Shown: piece by piece, positions 53,957 to 62,214 of the stretch
Layout: each line of letters starts with the position of its first letter
How positions within the stretch are numbered: the first letter of the stretch is position 1
Assembly: GCA_016194975.1 (NCBI GenBank)
Contig: JACQAM010000016.1
Location: 1 to 64,000, forward strand
Direction of reading: 5' to 3'
Source of the DNA: Bacteroidota bacterium
GTDB lineage: Bacteria > Bacteroidota > Bacteroidia > Palsa-965
Length of the DNA stretch: 64,000 nt
Notes under the pieces: generated by a model
Told to the model about the DNA's origin: nothing
The model's input: only the letters and a program-made list of their open reading frames with translations
The model's database searches: none
Position numbers and translations under genes: made by a program

Positions 53957-54647
53957 AACAATAACCTATTCCCCTCACCGTCTTGATAAATTGTTCGCCG
54001 ATTTTATCCCGCAGTTTTTGAATGTGCACATCAATCGTTCGATTGTTTCTTCCATATTCCCCTCTCCAAATTTCCTGATAAATTTCTTCGCGCGTAAAAA
54101 CTTTTTTTGGAGTGGCAAGCATTAACGCAAGTAATTCAAATGCCTTTCGTGGCAAAATAATTTCTTCATTTCCTTTTACAACAAGATAACGTTCACGATT
54201 TAATTTGATTGCTCCGGCTTCCACCGATTTATTAAAATCATTCGAACGATGACGTTTCAAAATCGCTTTCACGCGCATCATCAAAACATTTGGACGAACA
54301 GGTTTAATAATATAATCGTCGGCACCAACGGAAAAAGCTGCAATTTGTGAATAATCTTCGCTTCTGGAAGTGTAAAACGCGATGAATGTTTTTTTCAAGG
54401 ATGGAATTGATTTTATATCGTGGCAAACTTCTATTCCATCCATTCCTTGTAAAACCAATTCCAATAAAACAAGATGCGGTTGGAAAATTTTTGAAATTTC
54501 AATCGCTTCTTTTCCATTATTACAAGTCACAACCTTGAAGTCGGCGTTTTCAAAAATGTTTTTGAGTGCATCCAAAAAAATTTCGTCAGTATCCACCAAT
54601 AACAGGCGGTAGGATTCTTTTTCTCGGGAAAATGAATTTGCTTGCAC
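53943..54647 (-). CDS. OmpR/PhoB-family response regulator with Glu at the phospho-acceptor site
   Basis: 234 residues. A receiver domain (12-125) and a winged-helix Trans_reg_C domain (about 145-232) with FTREEIYQEIW, NRTIDVHIQKLRDKIG and VRGIGYCFE. The receiver is odd: where PhoB-like proteins have Asp (LLDLMLPG) the codon is GAA, giving LLELVLQGMDG (E63), and the N-terminal acidic pair is LLVDTDE, with Thr where the second Asp is expected. Lys in YIIKPV and a Thr switch (YTSRS) remain. Glu often mimics phospho-Asp, so it may be constitutively active or regulated otherwise. No histidine kinase is in the window. Phased repeats stand just upstream, suggesting autoregulation. Confidence 0.9.
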   Translation of the reverse strand: MQANSFSREKESYRLLLVDTDEIFLDALKNIFENADFKVVTCNNGKEAIEISKIFQPHLVLLELVLQGMDGIEVCHDIKSIPSLKKTFIAFYTSRSEDYSQIAAFSVGADDYIIKPVRPNVLMMRVKAILKRHRSNDFNKSVEAGAIKLNRERYLVVKGNEEIILPRKAFELLALMLATPKKVFTREEIYQEIWRGEYGRNNRTIDVHIQKLRDKIGEQFIKTVRGIGYCFETK

Positions 54648-54648
54648 A

Positions 54649-54699
54649 TTGTAAAACTATCCTTCCCAGATTGTAAGGTCATTAAGCCGATATTAAGTT
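54649..54699 (-). promoter_or_regulatory. Phased TTGTAA repeats upstream of PhoB-like regulator
   Basis: TTGTAAA (54649) and TTGTAAG (54671) are 22 bp apart, and TTAAGCC (54682) and TTAAGTT (54693) continue the 11-bp phase on the plus strand. Directly before the regulator start, so autoregulation is possible. Confidence 0.35.
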
Positions 54700-54789
54700 T
54701 TGGGTTTAAAAAAATGTTTTTTTCACGCGTGTCCGTTAGGTAATAAAACTCAATGTGGTTTTGATTTGGATTAATTGATGATTCCGTAA

Positions 54790-54818
54790 TATTAAGATGT
54801 TGTTAACCTATTGTAGTG
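54790..54818 (+). promoter_or_regulatory. Phased repeat upstream of truncated response regulator
   Basis: TATTAAG (54790), TGTTAAC (54801) and TGTAGTG (54812) fall on an 11-bp period, 27 bp before the remnant at 54845. Confidence 0.3.
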
Positions 54819-54844
54819 GCAATGCTTTTACAAAAAAAATTATT

Positions 54845-54916
54845 GTGGATACCAGAAAGAAAATATTGATCGTGGACGATGAACCCGATATCCTTGAGTT
54901 CCTTACTTATAATTGA
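54845..54916 (+). pseudogene. Response regulator N-terminal remnant
   Basis: From GTG 54845, 23 codons read KKILIVDDEPDILEFLTYN and stop at TGA 54914-54916. This is the beta-1/alpha-1 segment of a receiver, nearly the same as the regulator at 48552. What follows does not continue the receiver in any frame, so the gene is truncated, not simply frameshifted. It has a promoter-like upstream region, so a short peptide could still be made. Confidence 0.75.
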
Positions 54917-55359
54917 GAAATTTTCTTTTTTCTCATTCTGCTGTTGGGCGGGCGCTGTGTTTTGCAAAGAACTTTTTTTCATGGCTGTCGTTTTTGGTTT
55001 TGTCTAACCGCCATGCTAACTCTGCGGAAACCAGAGTCAATCCTTTTTTCACGTTATGTATGGGAAACAAAAATTGTCAAACGCGGGGTTGTATTTCAGC
55101 ACAACCCTTGTTTCCGCGTTGCCTCCGCCCTTGGTTGGGAAAAACTACCACACCGGCCAAACACCGCCCTTAAAACGCGTTATACGGCGTTACACGGCCT
55201 GTTATTTTCCTTCCTGAAATTTTGCTTCGCGTAAAAAAACCGTTCTTCCACCGCACCCGTAACCGCACCCGGTTGTTTTGTCAGGTTTTTTTCGCCTTCA
55301 CGTTTTGCCAGAAAAATTCTTCCCGCTCTAATTTTTTTCTCAAAAAAATTCACTTCACT
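54917..55359. other. Gene-poor right edge of AT-rich block
   Basis: About 440 bp between the regulator remnant and the tRNA-Met terminator. Open frames on both strands are short, Cys/Arg/Phe-rich and unlike the neighbours. Visible structure: CATGGCTG..CCGCCATG around 54981-55015 and an ACGCGTTATACGGCGTTACACGG stretch written in parts near 55175-55197 that resembles recombination-site debris. No integrase is present. Confidence 0.4.
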
Positions 55360-55400
55360 CAAAAAGCGAAACGCCCTGAACCTATTGATTTCAGGGCGTT
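55360..55400 (-). terminator. Terminator of tRNA-Met
   Basis: A perfect 11-bp stem AACGCCCTGAA/TTCAGGGCGTT (55370-55380 with 55390-55400); on the minus strand it is followed by TCGCTTTTTGAG. Confidence 0.7.
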
Positions 55401-55405
55401 TGCCG

Positions 55406-55478
55406 TGGACCCGGCAGGGATTGAACCTGCGACCGATCGATTATGAGTCGAGCGCTCTAACCGCTGAGCTACGAGTCC
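55406..55478 (-). tRNA. tRNA-Met (CAT)
   Basis: 73-nt cloverleaf on the minus strand: acceptor GGACTCG with CGGGTCC, D arm GCTC..GAGC, anticodon loop CTCATAA (CAT), T arm GCAGG-TTCAATC-CCTGC, discriminator A. CAT can also be the precursor of tRNA-Ile2 (lysidine); the acceptor stem does not look like initiator tRNA. CCA not encoded. Confidence 0.85.
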
Positions 55479-55500
55479 GATTATTTTGAAGAACGAAAAA

Positions 55501-55549
<49 letters not shown>

Positions 55550-55657
55550 GGTTTAATAAGGAGTGCAAAAATAGGAATTCAATTCTATTGTGCATTTTAT
55601 CAGAATTTAAGATGATATAACGCACTCGTCGTCGTAATCTTATTCCTCTTTGCGTCT

Positions 55658-55665
55658 TATATTTG
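55658..55665 (+). promoter_or_regulatory. -7 element for MORN protein gene
   Basis: TATATTTG, exact consensus, 21 bp before the ATG at 55687; this rejects the earlier start at 55663. Confidence 0.6.
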
Positions 55666-55686
55666 AAAATTAAAACCACCAGTCCT

Positions 55687-56538
55687 ATGAAAAAATTATT
55701 CTTCCTCCCCGCATTTATTTTCATTTACAATTTTTCTTCTGCTCAAGGATGCGTTTCCGGCGACTGCATGAATGGTACAGGAAAAATGACATTCTCCACC
55801 GGAGAAGTATACGAAGGCGGATTCAAAAAAGGAACATACAGCGGTCATGGTACAATGACTTTTGCCAATGGCGACGTGTATAGCGGAAATTTCAAGAATG
55901 GAAAAAGAAACGGCCAGGGTGTAATGACTTTCCCTGAAGGAACAAAATACGACGGGCAATGGAAGAATGACGATTACGAAGGGCAGGGCACCATGTATTT
56001 TGCCAGCGGGCAGGTTTACGTTGGTCAGTGGAAAGCGGGAGAAATGTGCGGCAAAGGAACCACTACTTTTCCCAGTGGAGAAAAATATACAGGGCACTAC
56101 GAACACAGTAAGAGAAGCGGGCAGGGAACGATCACTTTTGCTTCCGGAGAAAAATATTCCGGCAACTGGGCCGATGATAAATATGAAGGGCAGGGAACAC
56201 TTACCTATGCGAACGGGGATAAATACGTGGGGGAATTTCACACAGGGAACATGGAAGGAAAAGGAACGTACACGTATACGACAGGAACAAAATATACCGG
56301 CGACATGAAAAACAATTTATTCGACGGAAACGGAACGATGATCTTTAAATCGGGAGAAAAATATATCGGGCAATTCTCCGATGGAAAACGGAACGGCACT
56401 GGCACCATGACTTTTCCCAATGGAACAAAATATGAAGGAGAATGGAAAGATGATGAATACGATGGCCATGGAACAATGACCTACCCGAACGGAACAAAGA
56501 AAACGGGGACGTGGAAAAATAATGAGTACGTAGGATAG
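55687..56538 (+). CDS. Secreted MORN-repeat protein
   Basis: 283 residues from ATG 55687. Signal peptide (FFLPAFIFIYNFSSAQ) then eleven consecutive MORN repeats of 23 residues, of the form GxGTMTFxxGxxYxGxWKxxxYx; nothing else. MORN arrays make extended beta-hairpin ribbons that bind lipids or proteins in eukaryotes; bacterial secreted ones are of unknown role. The repeats are very regular, so copy number may vary between strains. No sorting domain, so it may stay periplasmic. Confidence 0.88.
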   Translation: MKKLFFLPAFIFIYNFSSAQGCVSGDCMNGTGKMTFSTGEVYEGGFKKGTYSGHGTMTFANGDVYSGNFKNGKRNGQGVMTFPEGTKYDGQWKNDDYEGQGTMYFASGQVYVGQWKAGEMCGKGTTTFPSGEKYTGHYEHSKRSGQGTITFASGEKYSGNWADDKYEGQGTLTYANGDKYVGEFHTGNMEGKGTYTYTTGTKYTGDMKNNLFDGNGTMIFKSGEKYIGQFSDGKRNGTGTMTFPNGTKYEGEWKDDEYDGHGTMTYPNGTKKTGTWKNNEYVG

Positions 56539-56705
56539 AAGCAGAATGCAGTAAGCGGAAGTGGTGAACTCCTAAGGAGAAAGCGGCAGCAGCCCGTCCG
56601 AACGGGTCATCCGGGCAGAAGCGCTGATCAGTGAGAGTCTCCGAAAAAAATTTGTGTGAGAAAAAATAATTGAGAATGCGAAGCAGGCCCCGCTAAGAAA
56701 ATTTA

Positions 56706-57269
56706 TCACGAAATTATTTTCTCCACTACTTCAGCAAAATATTTGTGTTCGAGTTCCTGCACGCGTGCGGCGAGTGTGCGCGAAGTATCGCCGGGAAGAA
56801 CCGGGCAGGTGAATTGAGCAATGTGTTTTCCTTCATCGAATTTTTCATTCACAAAGTGAACAGTGATGCCGCTTTCTTTTTCACCGGCAGCGATCACGGC
56901 ATCGTGTACTTTGTTTCCGAACATTCCTTTGCCACCGAATTTCGGAAGCAGCGCCGGATGAATATTGATGATGCTGTCTGGAAATTTCCTGAGGATGATT
57001 TCCGGAATGAGCCAGAGAAATCCTGCGAGCACAATAAGATCAATGCCGCGCACTTTCAATTCATCTACAATGGAATTTTCGGAAAAGAATTCTTCTTTGG
57101 CGATGAGCAGCGTTTCAACACCGTGTTCTTTCGCAATTTCCACCACGCCTGCTTTCTCATTGTTGCAAACCACCAACGTCACCTGCGCCCTTTTATGAAA
57201 TTCAAAATACTGAATGAGTTTCTCCGCATTCGTTCCCGATCCTGATGCGAATATGGCAATGCGTTTCAC
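56706..57269 (-). CDS. purN: Phosphoribosylglycinamide formyltransferase
   Basis: 187 residues, full length, GTG start. The third step of purine synthesis: GAR to FGAR using 10-formyl-THF. Visible: FASGSGTNAEKL near the start (phosphate loop), NIHPALLPKF with catalytic Asn-His, and the Asp of KFDEGKHIAQ. The -7-like element TATCTTCG (57274-57281) ends five bases before the GTG, implying a short leader. Single gene, not in a pur operon. Confidence 0.95.
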   Translation of the reverse strand: MKRIAIFASGSGTNAEKLIQYFEFHKRAQVTLVVCNNEKAGVVEIAKEHGVETLLIAKEEFFSENSIVDELKVRGIDLIVLAGFLWLIPEIILRKFPDSIINIHPALLPKFGGKGMFGNKVHDAVIAAGEKESGITVHFVNEKFDEGKHIAQFTCPVLPGDTSRTLAARVQELEHKYFAEVVEKIIS

Positions 57270-57273
57270 TCGG

Positions 57274-57281
57274 CGAAGATA
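57274..57281 (-). promoter_or_regulatory. -7 element for purN
   Basis: Minus-strand TATCTTCG, five bases before the GTG start; one mismatch to TAnnTTTG. Confidence 0.45.
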
Positions 57282-57347
57282 GTTTGTTGGTTGGATAAGT
57301 TCGTTGAGTTGCTTCAGATCTTAACAAACCAAACCAACATAACCAAC

Positions 57348-58532
57348 TCAGGCAACTATTTCTTTTAGTGCCCATGCCAAATATTCATACTGCGAAATGT
57401 CATTATAGCATTGACACGCAATTCTCACCCACGCTTTCGGATCATTTCTTTTGAAAGTAAAAACAGGAACTTCAATTTTATACTGCGAAAATAATTTTTC
57501 CTGGATAGGATGAATGTAATTGAATCCATAAGGAGGAAGATCCGTTTTGCCCATGAGAATATTGGCAAGATGGCCAATCATAGTATCGGGTGCAGGTAAT
57601 TCTGTTTGCAATGCATCGGCAATTATTTTTCTTCCGCGCAGGGTAAGATCACGATTATTTTTTCTCAACTCATTCCATTTTCCCGGGAATAAATTTCCCA
57701 TCACATCGATGGCTTTCGGAACAGAAATGCATGCCGTGTAATCATCAGTTCCCGGCCAGAAAAAACTCTTCGCCCACACATCTGCGCGATCGTACGTGTG
57801 CGAGATCTGCAGCGGGGCGATCTCTTTTTGTTTCGAAGGATGAACGTAAAGAATGGCAGAACCTTTCGGTGAACAGATCCATTTGTGCGCGTTGCCAACA
57901 TAATAATCGGCGCCGAGTTCATCGAGATCAAGATCGATCATTCCGGGAGCGTGTGCGCCGTCTACAAAAACAGAAATTCCCTTTGCTTTGAAAATTTCAA
58001 TCAGTTTTTTCACCGGGAAAACAAGTCCCGTCGCAGAAGTAACATGATCTACAAAAAGCATTTTTGTTTTCGGAGAAATTTCCCTTACTAATCGTTCCAC
58101 CACTTCGTTCTCGCTTTTTATCGGGAAAGGAATTTCCGCAATGCGTAAATGAGATTTATTTTTCTCCGCATAATATTTTATCGTGTTCACACACGCGCCG
58201 TATGCGTGATCGTGTGTGAGAATCTCGTCGCCTTCGTTGAAATTCAGCGAATGAAAAACAGTATTCACACCCATCGTCGTATTTTTCACGAAAATGATAT
58301 TTTCTCCTTTCGTCCCGAGAAATGCTGCTGTTATTTTCCGTGCATTATCCCAAAGCGGTTCCAGTTCGCGTGTACTGAATCGCACAGGTTCCGCTTCCAG
58401 TTCACTGCGGAATTTATGCTGCTCTTCAAGAACCTTCACCGGCGTTGCACCGAAAGAACCGTGATTGAGAAAAGTCATAGATTGATCGAGCGACCAGTTT
58501 TTAATCAGAGGAGAATAGTGCGGAGAATTCAT
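57348..58532 (-). CDS. Class V aminotransferase-fold PLP enzyme (isopenicillin-N-epimerase-like)
   Basis: 394 residues, fold type I PLP enzyme. FVDGAHAPGMIDLDLDELGA holds the Asp/His that bind PLP, and YYVGNAHKWICSPKGSAIL carries the Schiff-base Lys (in AHKW). The N-terminal FLNHGSFGATP and HVTSATGLVFP are typical of the CefD/isopenicillin-N-epimerase-like branch, which may act as a cysteine desulfurase-like, epimerase or lyase enzyme; the substrate is unknown. Its first 4 bp overlap the stop of the upstream lipoprotein gene (ATGA), so the two are coupled. Confidence 0.85.
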   Translation of the reverse strand: MNSPHYSPLIKNWSLDQSMTFLNHGSFGATPVKVLEEQHKFRSELEAEPVRFSTRELEPLWDNARKITAAFLGTKGENIIFVKNTTMGVNTVFHSLNFNEGDEILTHDHAYGACVNTIKYYAEKNKSHLRIAEIPFPIKSENEVVERLVREISPKTKMLFVDHVTSATGLVFPVKKLIEIFKAKGISVFVDGAHAPGMIDLDLDELGADYYVGNAHKWICSPKGSAILYVHPSKQKEIAPLQISHTYDRADVWAKSFFWPGTDDYTACISVPKAIDVMGNLFPGKWNELRKNNRDLTLRGRKIIADALQTELPAPDTMIGHLANILMGKTDLPPYGFNYIHPIQEKLFSQYKIEVPVFTFKRNDPKAWVRIACQCYNDISQYEYLAWALKEIVA

Positions 58533-59320
58533 TTCGTTTTTATTTTCAGGTTGACGGAGTCAATAATTTTTTTCTGCACACGGCCACCCGGATCGAATTT
58601 CCCGACATAAACTTTCTTCTGCACTTCCACACTGTCGGGGTAAGTTTCTTCATCTTCCCATACCGAATCGCTCGAGATCATTTTGAAAGAAGCATCTTTG
58701 AAAACCGATGAATAAATATGGGTATTGCCGGCAACAGGAGGATCGGCGCCCATGGAAGTTTCACCAAGCTGAATGGTTTCTATTTGTTTTCCGGCAGGAG
58801 TAAAAGTGGTGAGCATATAAAATGTTCCTTCGGAATAAGGATCGGCTTCGAAAGATTTGTACGTCATGGCCCAGCAGACCGCGTTGTAAGCAGGAGAAAT
58901 TTTTATGGAGTCGATGAAATAAATTTTCTCATCCACAATATCACCTTCATGAAAATCCTCTTCAGTTTCATCCACGACTCCAAGTGAATCAAGCTGAAAA
59001 TATCTTTCGAAATAAAACAGGATTGATTCATCTTTGCCGCACACGAGCGGATAAAATTTCTTCCGGACTTCTTTGGACTTCAGCAATGTTCTTTTATGTT
59101 TTTCGAGTTTTGCATCGTACGCAAATGCAATGAGTGATGGATCTTTGCAGAGAAGCGTATCGCCACCAAGATGTTGTGCTATCGTGAGTGTGTCAATGAT
59201 CTTTGCAACAGTAGAATCTTTTTTGTTGTTCATTGTTGTGTTCTGAGTTTTTTGTTCGTTGCCGCATGATGCAAGAATAAAAAACAGGCAAATAGAAAGG
59301 AGACGGAAATTATTTTTCAT
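58529..59320 (-). CDS. Hypothetical lipoprotein
   Basis: 263 residues from ATG 59320. Lipoprotein signal with lipobox LASCGN. The rest is a single domain rich in Asp/Glu (around residues 120-145) with no known motif. A TACATTCG -7-like element at 59325-59332 stands just before the ATG, so the message is nearly leaderless and the longer start at 59341 is not used. Upstream gene of a pair with the PLP enzyme. Confidence 0.7.
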   Translation of the reverse strand: MKNNFRLLSICLFFILASCGNEQKTQNTTMNNKKDSTVAKIIDTLTIAQHLGGDTLLCKDPSLIAFAYDAKLEKHKRTLLKSKEVRKKFYPLVCGKDESILFYFERYFQLDSLGVVDETEEDFHEGDIVDEKIYFIDSIKISPAYNAVCWAMTYKSFEADPYSEGTFYMLTTFTPAGKQIETIQLGETSMGADPPVAGNTHIYSSVFKDASFKMISSDSVWEDEETYPDSVEVQKKVYVGKFDPGGRVQKKIIDSVNLKIKTK

Positions 59321-59420
59321 CAAACGAATGTAGCAAGACATCGCTTATGCAAATAAAGGGATCAAAAAGCACTCGAAAAGCTCTTTAATTAACTATAGAT
59401 GAATAAGTTAGATTATTCTT

Positions 59421-59450
59421 TTTGATATTTACCTCATCCCTCTATCTTTG
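59421..59450 (+). promoter_or_regulatory. Full Bacteroidota promoter for acpP-fabF-rnc
   Basis: TTTG at 59421-59424 and TATCTTTG at 59443-59450 with an 18-bp spacer match the -33/-7 consensus. It lies 33 bp before the acpP ATG. Confidence 0.7.
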
Positions 59451-59482
59451 CAGGCACATTTAACCAAATAAATCGCTTTAAA

Positions 59483-59719
59483 ATGTCTGACATCGCAGCA
59501 AAAGTAAAAGCCATTATCGTTGACAAACTCGGAGTTGACGAAAAAGAAGTTACCGAAGCGGCAAGCTTCACCAACGATCTTGGTGCTGATTCGCTCGATA
59601 CAGTTGAACTTATCATGGAATTTGAAAAAGAGTTCAACATCGCTATTCCCGACGACCAGGCCGAAAAGATCAATACAGTCGGCGAAGCCATCAAATACAT
59701 CCAGGAGCACGCGAAATAA
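59483..59719 (+). CDS. acpP: Acyl carrier protein
   Basis: 78 residues, acidic. The phosphopantetheine attachment Ser lies in [10 protein letters not shown]. It carries growing fatty-acyl chains for type II fatty acid synthesis. It heads an acpP-fabF-rnc run (33 bp and about 130 bp gaps) under a consensus promoter, an order conserved in many bacteria. Confidence 0.98.
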   Translation: MSDIAAKVKAIIVDKLGVDEKEVTEAASFTNDLGADSLDTVELIMEFEKEFNIAIPDDQAEKINTVGEAIKYIQEHAK

Positions 59720-59752
59720 TTTTCGCTTTTTCTCCACAAAAAATTTATCGGA

Positions 59753-61015
59753 ATGCAGTTGAAACGGGTTGTTGTTACAGGACTTGGTGCAGTTACTCCA
59801 TTGGGAAATACTGTTCCTGAATACTGGAATAACCTGGTAGCAGGAAAAAGTGGTGCTGCGCGCATCACACGTTTCGACCCCTCGAAATTCAAAACACAAT
59901 TTGCGTGTGAAGTAAAAGGATTCAACCCGGAATTATATTTCGATAAAAAAGAAACGCGCAAACTCGATCCGTATTCTCATTATGGAATTGCTGCGGCCGA
60001 TCAGGCGGTGAAAGATTCCGGAATCCACGCCGATTCAATTGATAAAAACCGCATAGGTGTGATCTGGGGATCGGGCATCGGCGGATTGCAGACTTTCCAG
60101 GACGAATGTTTCGCTTTTGCGAAAGGTGACGGAACACCAAGATTCAACCCCTTTTTCATTCCGAAAATGATCGCCGATATCTGCTCGGGCCACATCTCGA
60201 TCCGCTTTGGTTTTCATGGTCCGAATTTCACTACCGTTTCTGCATGCGCTTCTTCTACCAATGCGCTGATCGATGCATTTACTTATATCCGACTCGGAAA
60301 AGCAAATGCAATTATTACTGGTGGATCCGAAGCTGCAATCTGCGAAGCGGGAATTGGAGGATTCAATGCATGCCAGGCAATGAGTACACGTAATGATTCT
60401 CCACAAACTGCATCACGTCCGTATGATAAAGAGCGCGATGGATTTGTTCTTGGCGAAGGAGGTGCTGCAATTGTTCTCGAAGAACTTGAGCATGCACTTG
60501 CGCGTGGCGCAAAAATTTATGCTGAAGTAGTTGGAGGAGGATTGAGTGCGGATGCGCATCATATAACTGCGCCACATCCGGAAGGACTTGGTGCTGCACT
60601 GGTAATGAGTGCTGCACTGGAAGATGCCGGATTAACTGTGAACGACATTGATTACATCAATACGCACGGAACATCAACTCCGCTCGGAGATGTTGCGGAA
60701 TTAAAAGCGATCAATAAAATTTTCGGTGAGCAGGCTTTTAAAATGAATATCAGTTCCACAAAATCCATGACGGGCCATTTGTTGGGCGCGGCAGGCGCGG
60801 TGGAAGCGATCGCTACAATACTCGCTGTAAAAAATGATCTTGTTCCTCCCACGATCAATCACGTTACTGATGATCCCGAGATCGATCAGCGATTCAATCT
60901 CACATTCGGCAAAGCGCAATCTCGTACTGTGCACGCTGCTATCAGCAATACATTCGGCTTCGGCGGGCACAATGCTGCCGTGGTTGTAAAAAAATACCCG
61001 TCAGAAAAAAAGTAG
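59753..61015 (+). CDS. fabF: Beta-ketoacyl-ACP synthase II
   Basis: 420 residues, full length. Condenses malonyl-ACP with acyl-ACP. The Cys-His-His triad is visible: TVSACASSTNALID (Cys about 164), INTHGTSTPLGD (His) and SMTGHLLGAAGAVE (His). Immediately after acpP, as in most bacteria. Confidence 0.98.
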   Translation: MQLKRVVVTGLGAVTPLGNTVPEYWNNLVAGKSGAARITRFDPSKFKTQFACEVKGFNPELYFDKKETRKLDPYSHYGIAAADQAVKDSGIHADSIDKNRIGVIWGSGIGGLQTFQDECFAFAKGDGTPRFNPFFIPKMIADICSGHISIRFGFHGPNFTTVSACASSTNALIDAFTYIRLGKANAIITGGSEAAICEAGIGGFNACQAMSTRNDSPQTASRPYDKERDGFVLGEGGAAIVLEELEHALARGAKIYAEVVGGGLSADAHHITAPHPEGLGAALVMSAALEDAGLTVNDIDYINTHGTSTPLGDVAELKAINKIFGEQAFKMNISSTKSMTGHLLGAAGAVEAIATILAVKNDLVPPTINHVTDDPEIDQRFNLTFGKAQSRTVHAAISNTFGFGGHNAAVVVKKYPSEKK

Positions 61016-61143
61016 AATAAAAAAAATTCCACGTTCCAATTCCGATTGGTGCCTGGAGTTTGTTTTTTTGATTTTTTTCGGATAAACAAACGTTGCAGTC
61101 TCTAATAACAGAAATTACTTTTTGGGATTCGGGATTTTGATTT

Positions 61144-61926
61144 TTGTTTTTCTTACAAACGGGGTTTGAATCAGTAACCTTGTTTTCATTCAGATATTTA
61201 TTTGCACCGGCGGGCGAAAAAGCCTTCCGTAAAACGCTGAAAAATCTGCTCGGATTTTTCCCCGGCAATATTTCCCTTTACCGCAAAGCTTTTACACACT
61301 CGTCGGCAGCCAATCAGAATAAAACGAAACCGGGAACGCACAAACAGAATGTGACCACGGAAAGTTATGAGCGACTTGAATTCCTTGGCGACGCCATCCT
61401 CAGCGCTGCGATCGCTGATTATCTCTACATGAAATTTCCTTACAAAGACGAAGGGTTCCTTACTAAAATGCGCTCCAGAATTGTAAGTCGTCAGCAACTC
61501 GGGAAACTTGCTTTGAAATTTGGCATCGAAAAATTCATAGAAGCAGAATCAGGTCTCGCAGGAAAAAGTAATTCAATCAATGGAGATGTTTTTGAAGCGC
61601 TGATTGGCGCTATGTATCTCGACAAAGGATATGATTTCACGCAGCGCTTCATTCGCGTCAACATCCTTAAATATCATCTGGATATTGATGAGATCGAAGC
61701 TACCGACACAGATTATAAAAGTAAACTCATTGAATGGGCACAGAAGAACAGGAAAGAATTGAAATTCGTATTAGTGGAAGAGATTGGCAATGGAATGAAT
61801 AAATTGTATGCGGTCGAAGTGACTATTGACGGAGTCCCCTATGGACGAAACCAGCATACCTCCAAGAAAAAGGCGGAGCAGGAAGCCGCCGGGAAGTGTC
61901 TCGAAGAGTTGGGGCTGAACCAATAA
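61144..61926 (+). CDS. rnc: Ribonuclease III
   Basis: Cuts double-stranded RNA in rRNA and mRNA maturation. The signature ERLEFLGDAIL and the second acidic cluster (NGDVFEALIGAMYLD) are intact; the dsRNA-binding domain fills the C-terminal 70 residues. The start is not ATG: TTG 61144 opens the frame, and TTG 61180 (MFSFRYLFAPAGE) gives a length closer to the family. No in-frame ATG precedes the catalytic domain. Third in the acpP-fabF-rnc run. Confidence 0.93.
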   Translation: MFFLQTGFESVTLFSFRYLFAPAGEKAFRKTLKNLLGFFPGNISLYRKAFTHSSAANQNKTKPGTHKQNVTTESYERLEFLGDAILSAAIADYLYMKFPYKDEGFLTKMRSRIVSRQQLGKLALKFGIEKFIEAESGLAGKSNSINGDVFEALIGAMYLDKGYDFTQRFIRVNILKYHLDIDEIEATDTDYKSKLIEWAQKNRKELKFVLVEEIGNGMNKLYAVEVTIDGVPYGRNQHTSKKKAEQEAAGKCLEELGLNQ

Positions 61927-62214
61927 ATTAATTCAGGTAGAGAATCGGCAGGTGGGAAAACTTTCAATATAAATTCTATACTTTTTTTATTATTACGTAC
62001 AAAATCAGCAAAAACTACTCATTTATTCAAATTATTGAATAAAAAATACGAATAATCGGAATATTTAAGCAAAAATAAGAGCAACTTCAATTTCCCACCT
62101 TTTTAAAATCGATATTAAATTTTGCCATTACCTAAAATTCTCTGCCTAAAACACCAGATTTGGAGCCGGAAGTAAGGCAACTTCACAAACCTTTTGGCGT
62201 CTTTTTAGCGTAAA

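Noticed and set aside
55175-55200. Possible integron attC site
   Set aside because: No matching pair of core sites (RYYYAAC with GTTRRRY) at the right spacing and no integron integrase in the window.
54913-55362. Short Cys/Arg-rich open frames after the response-regulator remnant
   Set aside because: Overlapping on several frames, no promoter, no family resemblance and unusual composition.
55687-56538. CRISPR-like periodic DNA
   Set aside because: The 69-bp periodicity is explained by MORN codon repeats in one reading frame; no CRISPR array was seen anywhere in the window.
56546-56700. Small RNA or riboswitch upstream of purN or after the MORN gene
   Set aside because: Only short GC-rich hairpins (CCCGTCCGAACGGG) were seen; no known riboswitch pattern, and it lies at the 3' end of purN rather than its leader.
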